Shown here piece by piece: positions 6,950-12,913 of a DNA stretch of 12,913 nt; the stretch's first letter is position 1, and the number at the start of each line of letters is the position of its first letter. Where the stretch lies: assembly GCA_044235645.1 (NCBI GenBank), contig JBIIHQ010000023.1, forward strand, positions 1-12,913. The letters are read 5' to 3'. The position numbers and the translations under genes were made by a program. The notes beneath the pieces were generated by a model that worked only from the letters and a program-made list of their open reading frames with translations, had not been told where the DNA came from and did no database searches. The stretch comes from OMIW01 sp044235645. Its GTDB lineage: Bacteria; Bdellovibrionota_C; UBA2361; OMIW01.

Positions 6950-8077
6950 TTACAAAAAACCGCGTTGACGCGAGCGAAGAAGTCCCAGCATCATGCCGAT
7001 GGATGCAAGCGTGCTCACCAGGCTTGAGCCACCATATCCGATCAACGGCAACACAAGCCCCTTCGTCGGCAACATACCACTGACAACCCCCATATTGAGG
7101 AACGCAGGGAGCGCCACCATCACCGTTAAACCGACGGCAAGAGTAAAGGCGAACATATCACCCGATAGGCGACGCGCTAACAGCAACCCACGCCACAACA
7201 GGATAAGGAAGATGCACAGTACCGCGACACACCCAGCAAAGCCAAGCTCCTCGCCGATGAGGGCAAAAATAAAGTCGGTATGAGCGGCAGGGAGAAAAAA
7301 GAGCTTTTGCTTACTTGCTCCCAACCCTACCCCCCACACATCCCCACTTCCGAGCGCGATGAGCGACTGATCGAGCTGATACCCTTTCCCGCGCGGATCG
7401 GCGCCAGGGTTAAGAAAATGAACCACCCGCGACATCCGGTATGAGGAGGTAACCACCAGGAGTGTAGCGGCGAGAGCCCCACCCCCGATTACCGCGCCCA
7501 AATACCGCCACGGCACCCCTGCTGCAATACTCATGGCAAAGATAACTGCACACAAAACCGCGGTGCTTCCAAAATCAGGCTGCGACAAAAAAAGAGCCGC
7601 GATCACCCCCATCAGGAGCGCAGGCCGCACAACACCCACCCCAAATCGGTGAATTTCATGCTCATGGCGGGCAAAAAAGCTCGCAACAAATATCACAAAT
7701 AAAAGCTTTACCACCTCGCCGGGCTGCGCCGTTGTTATCCCTAAATTAACCCACCGGCGCGCCCCACCATCCCGCAATCCAATCCCCGGAATAACGGTCA
7801 GCAGCAACAAACCGACGCAGAGAGGATACAGAAACCTCGCATACTGCTTCACGCGACTCATATTCACGAACGAGAGAACAAACATAGCGACCAGCCCTAA
7901 AAAGGCCGCCACTCCCTGCCTTTTGACATAGTGAAGAGGATCGCCAAACTCCTTTTCTGCACTCACTCCCGTCGCCGAATAGATCATCACCAGTCCAAAC
8001 ATCACGAGAAAAACCGCGATTCCGACAAGCGTACGATCAGCTACAAGGGGTGGGCGGAGTTCTCGTGGTGTTGCCAT
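6950..8077 (-). CDS. ftsW: FtsW: SEDS-family septal peptidoglycan polymerase
   Basis: 375 residues with about ten hydrophobic membrane segments, the usual size and topology for SEDS glycosyltransferases that polymerise lipid II at the division septum with a class B PBP. Recognisable blocks: GARRWVNLGITTAQPGE (about 105-121), SQPDFGSTAV (165-174), FLNPGADPRGKGYQLDQSLI (221-240), the FtsW signature from ASKQKLFFLP to HTDFIFALIGEELG (254-279), and LPLIGYGGSSLV near the C-terminus (343-354). Position between murD and murG favours FtsW over RodA. Two conserved Ser residues are Gly here (usual QPSE and ISYGGSS). Start ATG 8077 has only a weak GAG upstream. It lies 74 bp after the murD stop. Confidence 0.93.
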   Translation of the reverse strand: MATPRELRPPLVADRTLVGIAVFLVMFGLVMIYSATGVSAEKEFGDPLHYVKRQGVAAFLGLVAMFVLSFVNMSRVKQYARFLYPLCVGLLLLTVIPGIGLRDGGARRWVNLGITTAQPGEVVKLLFVIFVASFFARHEHEIHRFGVGVVRPALLMGVIAALFLSQPDFGSTAVLCAVIFAMSIAAGVPWRYLGAVIGGGALAATLLVVTSSYRMSRVVHFLNPGADPRGKGYQLDQSLIALGSGDVWGVGLGASKQKLFFLPAAHTDFIFALIGEELGFAGCVAVLCIFLILLWRGLLLARRLSGDMFAFTLAVGLTVMVALPAFLNMGVVSGMLPTKGLVLPLIGYGGSSLVSTLASIGMMLGLLRSRQRGFL

Positions 8078-8138
8078 AGATGATGCTCGAAAAAGAACAA
8101 CCCCAATTCATTAAAATAGAGGGGAGAGCAAGGAGTAA

Positions 8139-8158
8139 AATGTAGCAGGTGCTACATT
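8139..8158 (-). terminator. Terminator-like hairpin containing the murD stop codon
   Basis: Perfect 8-bp inverted repeat, arms AATGTAGC (8139-8146) and GCTACATT (8151-8158), 4-nt loop. Read on the murD strand, the TAG stop lies in the 5' arm and the 3' arm runs into a T-run (ATTTTAC). The stem is short and A/T-rich, so it may attenuate rather than fully stop transcription before ftsW. Confidence 0.45.
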
Positions 8159-9696
8159 AAAGTATCGCTAATCTCAGAATCTGCGGGACCAAGATAATCC
8201 CTCACAAGATCCTTAAACCGATCACCCCTCTCCTCAAAACTCCTATACTCATCAAAGCTCGCAGCACCAGGGGAAAAGAGCACGACTTCCTGAAGCCCCT
8301 GCTCACGGGCAAGAGGGTCTTTCGTCATAACGAGCCGAACGGCGTCAGCCACCCCATCGACGCGCGCAACTGCAACCCCGCACTCCTCCGCGTATCGCTC
8401 AAGGAGGGGACCATCTTTACCAAAACAGATGACCGACACGATTCGGCGAGCCGATTCGTCACGAACGAGTGAGAAAAGGGGATCCCATGACCCTGCCTTT
8501 ACCAACCCTCCGATCATCACCACGATCCCATGTCGAGGATACTGAGCCGCAACACTGACGACAGCAGCGACCGTTGCCGCAACCGTCGTCGACTTTGAGT
8601 CGTTGATCACAACCCGCTGCCCCCACCGTCCCACGACCTCAGTTCGATGCGACAGCCCCCGAAACTTCGAGACCATTCGCTCAAATGCGGCGACGGGACC
8701 ACCCTTGATTCGAAAGGCAGCGAACGCCGCGGCAAAATTGTATCGATGATGAAGCCCCTCGAGTGGGGCATCGGCCAGCTCGACGATCCCTTCGTCCACA
8801 AAAAGAGCTCCCGTTCCGTTGCTGTCCCGACAAAATCGATACCACAGACGGTCGCGCCCCTCCTCTGGAGCATAATCGATCACCACGCCATTAGCACCAG
8901 CCGGAATTGTACGACCAAACCAGATAACTGAGCTTTTTACCTCTTCGGAAGCGGTCCGGACCAACGGATCATCGCTATTAAGCACCGCGATCTTAGCTGC
9001 ATCTTGTTGCCGAAAGAGCCGCAGCTTCGCTTCGCGATACCGATCCATCGAACCATGACGTTCGAGATGATTCTCTGAAAGATTGAGAAATACCCCCACC
9101 TCGGGACATATCACCGTGCAGCTCTCGAGCTGATAACTGGACGCTTCTGCGACGAGTATATCGAACCGCTTACCATCACCGATTGCCGCCACCACCGGGG
9201 TGCCCACGTTGCCACACAAAAAAGACCGAACTCCGGCCTCGCACCACGCGGCATGGATCAAAGAAACCGTCGTGCTCTTACCATTACTCCCCGTGACGAC
9301 CGTCGCTGGCACCCCTGAAGCCTCGATACCAAGCTCGAACTCGCCTACCACTGGCACGCGATGCCGCATAAAAACTGCTGCGGTCGGACCGTTGAGCGAA
9401 ACGCCAGGGCTCAAGACCACCCCTGCAAGACCCTCAACGAAGGAAGCCACCGCCTCGCCATCTACCCCCCAATAAACCTCTCCTCCAGCCTCACGGACTG
9501 CCGCAAGCTCCGAACCAAGGCAGGAGCCTCGCCAAAATGTCTCCTCATCTCGGCGCTCTAGGCAGATCGGCCGCGCTCCATGACGGACCAGAAACTGCGC
9601 TGCGGCGATGCCGCTGACACCAAGGCCGACCACCCCGACTCGGGCTCCCGGAGTCGTCACCGTTCTCAATACCGCGTGTGCTGTGCCTTCTATCAC
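8152..9696 (-). CDS. murD: MurD: UDP-MurNAc-L-alanine--D-glutamate ligase
   Basis: 514 residues from GTG 9696, longer than typical MurD (about 440-460), with extra length spread over loops. Cytosolic ATP-dependent ligase adding D-Glu to UDP-MurNAc-L-Ala. N-terminal Rossmann-like domain GVVGLGVSGIAA (21-32); ATP loop GSNGKSTT (136-143); SSYQLES (186-192); NLSENHLERHGSMDRYREAK (205-224), where the usual DHLDRH reads NHLERH; NDSKSTTVAAT (365-375); C-terminal FSPGAASFDEYRSFEERG (474-491). The frame opens at TTG 9780, but that overlaps the terminator-like U-run after mraY. ATG 9741 and 9720 have no ribosome-binding site, while GTG 9696 has AAGGG at 5 nt. The start is therefore uncertain among these. 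Confidence 0.93.
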   Translation of the reverse strand: MIEGTAHAVLRTVTTPGARVGVVGLGVSGIAAAQFLVRHGARPICLERRDEETFWRGSCLGSELAAVREAGGEVYWGVDGEAVASFVEGLAGVVLSPGVSLNGPTAAVFMRHRVPVVGEFELGIEASGVPATVVTGSNGKSTTVSLIHAAWCEAGVRSFLCGNVGTPVVAAIGDGKRFDILVAEASSYQLESCTVICPEVGVFLNLSENHLERHGSMDRYREAKLRLFRQQDAAKIAVLNSDDPLVRTASEEVKSSVIWFGRTIPAGANGVVIDYAPEEGRDRLWYRFCRDSNGTGALFVDEGIVELADAPLEGLHHRYNFAAAFAAFRIKGGPVAAFERMVSKFRGLSHRTEVVGRWGQRVVINDSKSTTVAATVAAVVSVAAQYPRHGIVVMIGGLVKAGSWDPLFSLVRDESARRIVSVICFGKDGPLLERYAEECGVAVARVDGVADAVRLVMTKDPLAREQGLQEVVLFSPGAASFDEYRSFEERGDRFKDLVRDYLGPADSEISDTLM

Positions 9697-9778
9697 CACT
9701 TCCCTTCTTTCCTCAACCATCCAATAATATTGGCTCAACATCCCACACAGCACGACTCGCGGTCCGGGGCCAACCGAC

Positions 9779-9810
9779 AAAACGGTACTATCAGAGATTG
9801 ATAGTCACCG
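9779..9810 (-). terminator. Terminator-like hairpin containing the mraY stop codon
   Basis: On the mraY strand the sequence forms CGGT(G)ACTATC paired with GATAGTACCG across a 7-nt loop: ten pairs with one bulged G, then TTTT. The TGA stop lies in the 5' arm. In form it is a Rho-independent terminator, but because murD follows in the canonical cluster it may act as an attenuator or an mRNA-stabilising 3' end. Confidence 0.55.
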
Positions 9811-10884
9811 CAGCTTCAGCGTCGTCAACGAGAGTAGCGCAAGAACTATCGAGATAATCCAAAATCTCACAATAATCTTCGGCTCTGCCCACCCTTTGAG
9901 CTCAAAATGGTGATGGATTGGCGCCATCTTGAATACTCGCTTTTTCCTCCACTTGTAGGAATATCGCTGAATAATGACCGAGAGCGTCTCGACCACAAAT
10001 ATCCCCCCCGAAACAACGAGCATCAGCTCCTGTTTGCATAGAACAGAGACAAACCCGAGGATGCCCCCGAGAGCGAGCGCCCCCGTGTCACCCATAAAGA
10101 CTTGAGCAGGGAAGGTGTTGTACCACAAAAAGCCGAGTCCGGAGGCAACAACCGCAGAGAGAATAATGCTAATTTCACCAAGATTAGGGACGTATAAGAC
10201 CCCAATGTATTCCGCTATCCTCGCGTGTCCTGAGACATAACAGAACACCGCGTAGGTCACTGCAACCGTCATAACCGGACCAATCGCGAGCCCATCCAGC
10301 CCATCCGTGAGATTGACCGCATTTGAGGTACCGATGACAACGAATATGACGAAAGGGACAAAGAGAATCCCCAGCGGAATAGCGGCCTGCTTGAAGAAAG
10401 GAAGCTGAAGCGTCGATGGGAAAGCTGACCACAAAAGCCAACCCGCCGCAATTCCCGCGACCGACACCTGCAGGAGGAGCTTCTGTCGCTCGCTGAGCCC
10501 CTTGGAATCCTGCTTGGTGATTTTCTTCCAGTCATCAAGAAATCCAACGTAAGCGAAGAGGTTAAACACGATCAGCGAAACCCAAACCGCACCAACCGAG
10601 AGATCACAAAAAAGAAGCGTGGATAGCGTAACCGCAACCACAATCACTAATCCCCCCATCGTCGGCGTTCCCCGCTTCGTCTCATGCTCACGGGGACCAT
10701 CATCTCGAATCGGCTGTCCCTTCACCCCCATCCGGTGCAACCGTCGAATAAAGAGTGGCTCAACGACCAGCAAAAAAAGGAAGCAGAAAAAAAACGCCGC
10801 CAGGCACCGAAATGTCTGGTATCGAAAGACATTTAGCACGGCATAGTAGCCAGACAGCCCTTGATAGAGAAGATGGTAAAGCAC
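9805..10884 (-). CDS. mraY: MraY: phospho-MurNAc-pentapeptide transferase (lipid I synthase)
   Basis: 359 residues, the family length, with about ten membrane segments. Inner-membrane enzyme moving phospho-MurNAc-pentapeptide onto undecaprenyl phosphate to give lipid I. Visible signatures: RGTPTMGG (71-78), VGFLDDWKK with the Asp pair at 117-118, NAVNLTDGLDGLA (188-200), FMGDTGALALGG with D266, and APIHHHFELKG with the triple His at 324-326. GTG 10884 is chosen because GGAG precedes it at 5 nt and the protein then begins like other MraY N-termini (LYHLL...YYAVLNVFRYQTFR). The frame extends to GTG 10974, adding 30 Arg/Ser-rich residues not seen in the family. First gene of the visible dcw block; no murF or murE precedes it. 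Confidence 0.95.
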   Translation of the reverse strand: MLYHLLYQGLSGYYAVLNVFRYQTFRCLAAFFFCFLFLLVVEPLFIRRLHRMGVKGQPIRDDGPREHETKRGTPTMGGLVIVVAVTLSTLLFCDLSVGAVWVSLIVFNLFAYVGFLDDWKKITKQDSKGLSERQKLLLQVSVAGIAAGWLLWSAFPSTLQLPFFKQAAIPLGILFVPFVIFVVIGTSNAVNLTDGLDGLAIGPVMTVAVTYAVFCYVSGHARIAEYIGVLYVPNLGEISIILSAVVASGLGFLWYNTFPAQVFMGDTGALALGGILGFVSVLCKQELMLVVSGGIFVVETLSVIIQRYSYKWRKKRVFKMAPIHHHFELKGWAEPKIIVRFWIISIVLALLSLTTLKLR

Positions 10885-10972
10885 AGATGCTCCGGGAGAA
10901 GAGGAATCGAGGGATTGGATCCGGACAGTAGCGAACACTGCGAGCACACGCAACAACAGTCGCCGCCGGGGC

Positions 10973-10978
10973 ACTATA
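10973..10978 (-). promoter_or_regulatory. Possible -10 element for the mraY block
   Basis: TATAGT on the minus strand lies about 90 bp upstream of the preferred mraY GTG. No good -35 is found at 16-18 nt, so this is a weak candidate resting on position in the divergent gap. Confidence 0.25.
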
Positions 10979-11088
10979 CCCTAAGTGACCAATGGTTTCG
11001 ATGGTAGCAAAAAAAACAAAGGCATTTCAGTTGATTCCTCCACGCCGAACCGATAGCTGGACAGCTCGGACCGGGCAAAGGAGTTCAC

Positions 11089-11133
11089 ATGAGTCATCCT
11101 TGTTTAAAATTTGTACAAAAACGTTTGATCTGA
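11089..11133 (+). CDS. Candidate 14-codon mini-ORF with a strong ribosome-binding site
   Basis: ATG 11089 is preceded by AAAGGAG (11077-11083) at 5 nt and reads MSHPCLKFVQKRLI, then TGA. It ends upstream of the -10 of the following promoter, so it would need an earlier transcript. It may be a leader peptide, a remnant of a displaced gene start, or chance. Confidence 0.25.
   Translation: MSHPCLKFVQKRLI
11110..11119. promoter_or_regulatory. Possible operator palindrome upstream of the TadG-like gene
   Basis: TTTGTACAAA is a perfect 10-bp palindrome lying 5 bp upstream of the -35 of the predicted promoter, in an A/T-rich patch. Its position suits a regulator site or UP element. No regulator gene is in the window. 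Confidence 0.3.
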
Positions 11134-11154
11134 TGGGGTGGGAGGGGGTAAAAT
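11125..11154 (+). promoter_or_regulatory. Sigma70-type promoter for the TadG-like gene
   Basis: TTGATC (11125-11130) and TAAAAT (11149-11154) are separated by 18 bp, with an A/T-rich stretch upstream. The predicted start near 11161 leaves a leader of about 27 nt that carries GAGGAGG (11174-11180) 7 nt before the GTG start. Confidence 0.55.
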
Positions 11155-11187
11155 CATAGAACAGAAGACCGACGAGGAGGATGTTCA

Positions 11188-12339
11188 GTGAGGTTGCATA
11201 TGAGGTATTTACCGCGACACAGGCCCACTCGGGAGCGTGGAAACATATTTCTAGGGGCAGCGATACTTGCTCCGATGGCGTTTGCTACGCTGGCGGGCAT
11301 TGGATTTTACGCGGACCTCATCTGGACCAAGACGCGTCTGGCAGATAGTGCTCGGATGATTGCTCAGGCTATCCAGGATGATCCGGGGATTGCTCAGGGA
11401 AGTTTTGGCGGTACCCTCGGAGACCTTGACCGGGTTGTTTTAGCTGCAACGGGGAACAGGGAGCCCGTGCCGGCTGGATTCAATGTGTCAAAGTACAAAA
11501 GCTGCAACCCAGACCTCGCGCAGGCCGGGTGGAGTGACGACCAGCTACGCGAGCATTTCGTCAGGGCTGGAGCATATGAGGGTCGGCCTGGAGTATTTGG
11601 AGACTGCAGTAAAAGAACAATAAACCGCGACACCGTGGTAAATATTAAGGCCTACGGGGCTCAGCCGACCAGCTCTGATATTGCAACACAGTTCCCCTAT
11701 CACTCGTTGTCGGAAGTACCTGAAGGGGGACGGTCCGATGGATGGCATCCCAGTGGAAGGATTTATTATCCCGGACAGCCCCTCGTTTGGAACTACGCGA
11801 ACCCCAATCCCGATCCCACCCAGCCCTATTGGATCTCTGTGGTGGCAAAAAAGCCTGTTCGACAACTATCTTTATTTGGCTTTACGTTTGGGACACAGCC
11901 GGAAGTTACAAACTACGCTGTGGTGCGGGTCGTGCCGAAACCCCCTTTAAACGAGGGGCTCAAGAGGGTTATTGGGGGTTCAACGGGTCAGATAAGAGGG
12001 GTAGCTGCAATCAACCAAGCTTTGGAGGAGGGAATACTCGTTGGCTGGGGCGATTCGAATGCCCGAAAGCCGGACAGGGATCACAACCTTAGCGTGTGTC
12101 GATTAGGTAGTACTCCAACGGATGCCGATATCGAGAAGCTTTTCAAGGAGCCCGGCTGTGCACACCGTTTCTGTAACGGAAAGTTTCCAGAGATTACGCG
12201 TGCTCGCGGCAATCCTGTGACGTACTCGCTAATGGGGAATTGCGGGGTCTCTTCGGGCAACTTGCCAGAGTCTTATTGCCAGACTGAGGTGGGAGCGGGA
12301 GTTCCGATGGTGGAGTTCGGTTGCATGTGGTTCGAATGA
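11188..12339 (+). CDS. TadG-like Flp-pilus family protein with NPDL/EGR motif and Cys-rich C-terminus
   Basis: 383 residues. GTG 11188 is fixed by AGGAGG at 7 nt. A basic start (RHRPTRERGN) leads into one membrane segment at about 20-46 (FLGAAILAPMAFATLAGIGF...DLIW) followed by TKTRLADSARMIAQAI. This arrangement matches the TadE/TadG-like N-terminal domain (RRGN..., hydrophobic helix, then a Leu-Ala helix). The Glu of prepilin-peptidase-cleaved TadE proteins is absent, so TadG-like anchoring is more likely than cleavage. Residues 98-133 (FNVSKYKSCNPDL...HFVRAGAYEGR) match a short motif found in many secreted bacterial proteins (YxxxNPDL...HFxxxGxxEGR). Eight Cys, six in the last 80 residues, suggest disulfides outside the cytoplasm. 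The rest of the protein is unrecognised. No other tad genes are in the window. Pilus function is inference. Confidence 0.8.
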   Translation: MRLHMRYLPRHRPTRERGNIFLGAAILAPMAFATLAGIGFYADLIWTKTRLADSARMIAQAIQDDPGIAQGSFGGTLGDLDRVVLAATGNREPVPAGFNVSKYKSCNPDLAQAGWSDDQLREHFVRAGAYEGRPGVFGDCSKRTINRDTVVNIKAYGAQPTSSDIATQFPYHSLSEVPEGGRSDGWHPSGRIYYPGQPLVWNYANPNPDPTQPYWISVVAKKPVRQLSLFGFTFGTQPEVTNYAVVRVVPKPPLNEGLKRVIGGSTGQIRGVAAINQALEEGILVGWGDSNARKPDRDHNLSVCRLGSTPTDADIEKLFKEPGCAHRFCNGKFPEITRARGNPVTYSLMGNCGVSSGNLPESYCQTEVGAGVPMVEFGCMWFE

Positions 12340-12913
12340 TCGGGTAGTTTCTGCCTCGCTTCCAAATATTCTCAGAGACCCTGCGCGGTTCTGATTTAAG
12401 AGGCGGGGGAAATCTTTTCAAAAAGGATCGTTCTGTTAGGACTCCGGGTTCATTTGAAAGAACGGCGGAAGCAAACGCAAGACCTCTCCGCCGTCATGCC
12501 ACCGCTTGAGCCCCATTTTTCGATTTTGGCGTAGATCTCCACAGGCTCGAGAATGGCTCACGGAGCGCATGGGCGGAACGAAGGGGTGTAGAGGGGATCT
12601 AGCAAAGAGCGGTCTCTTCCGTCGGCACATACGGTCGGTATGTTCCATCGGGAAAGACGACCTCTCGGTCTCCTCTCCGATATGACTTCGACGCAGCTTT
12701 GAATTTGAAGTAGATGTCGAAGTACCACGTCGTCGCCTCGGCTCGGCGCTGAGGGCACACGCAAAGAATGCGAGGGCGGTGGGAGCCTCGGGTTGAAACC
12801 TTCGTCAAACGGGGGCGTGATCCAGGGCGCGTTTGGAGTAGTGCCGTCCGCCCTGCAAATCCTTTCCCCTCTGCTTGTCGTTTCGCCACAATCTCTCGCC
12901 GTCGCTCTTCAAG
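12340..12913. other. 574-bp tail without an intact gene
   Basis: No clear terminator follows the TadG-like gene. Minus-strand coding-like pieces in several frames occupy 12436-12890 (see the pseudogene entry). An 8-bp perfect inverted repeat, ACGGCGGA (12462-12469) and TCCGCCGT (12487-12494), is present. No RNA gene was recognised. Confidence 0.4.
12436..12890 (-). pseudogene. Probable decayed coding sequence, unknown family
   Basis: Three minus-strand stretches read like protein with GC-rich third positions, but in different frames and separated by stops. About 12760-12599 reads TWYFDIYFKFKAASKSYRRG and continues to VFPDGTYRPYVPTEE. About 12560-12490 reads ILEPVEIYAKIEKWGSSGGM. About 12513-12436 reads MGLKRWHDGGEVLRLLPPFF, then QMNPES and a stop. 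The frame upstream of the first piece is Arg/Pro-rich and does not look coding, while hydrophobic coding-like sequence (ALAFFACALSAE) lies there in another frame. Frameshifted gene decay explains this best; chance is the alternative. No family could be named, and a transposase remnant is only a guess. Confidence 0.35.

Noticed and set aside
12372..12382. Fourth copy of the REP-like core (TCAGAGACC) after the TadG-like gene
   Set aside because: Only nine bases match, the GGTG side is missing and the flanks do not pair.
12462..12494. ACGGCGGA/TCCGCCGT inverted repeat as terminator for the TadG-like gene
   Set aside because: It lies over 120 bp past the stop, has a 17-nt loop and no U-run follows; it may simply be chance within the decayed gene.

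Overview
The window comes from the chromosome of a bacterium with a peptidoglycan wall. The cell-wall and division enzymes are of standard bacterial type. I cannot fix the phylum. A TadG-like Flp-pilus protein, a beta-propeller surface protein and a split division/cell-wall cluster would fit a deltaproteobacterium-like, Bdellovibrionota-like or candidate-phylum organism, but that is inference only. No rRNA, tRNA, CRISPR array or intact transposase was seen.

Left part (1-2538). A long minus-strand reading frame runs off the left edge. It encodes a flagellin-like helical segment joined by a Gly/Ser linker to tandem SBBP-type beta-propeller repeats. It is transcribed divergently from a NIF3-family metal protein on the plus strand. 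The NIF3 gene converges on aspS across 266 bp of structured DNA that holds a likely bidirectional terminator hairpin.

Middle (2539-5806). aspS (aspartyl-tRNA synthetase) lies on the minus strand. Upstream of it is about 1.4 kb with no convincing intact gene. That stretch contains three REP-like hairpins sharing one 7-nt loop, an 18-bp tandem duplication, a near-perfect 18-bp palindrome and two weak minus-strand ORFs that may be gene remnants.

Cell-wall/division block (5807-10884, minus strand). mraY, murD, ftsW and murG keep the canonical dcw order: lipid I synthesis, D-Glu addition to UDP-MurNAc-Ala, septal glycan polymerisation and lipid II synthesis. The flanking partners usually found next to them (murE/murF before, murC/murB/ftsQ after) are absent here. 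The genes are separated by gaps of about 65-110 bp. mraY and murD each end in a hairpin that contains the stop codon and is followed by a U-run.

Right part (10885-12913). Divergent from mraY, and behind a recognisable promoter and a strong ribosome-binding site, is an orphan TadG-like secreted or membrane-anchored protein with an NPDL/EGR motif domain and a Cys-rich C-terminus. Beyond it, on the minus strand, are coding-like fragments in different frames that look like a decayed gene.
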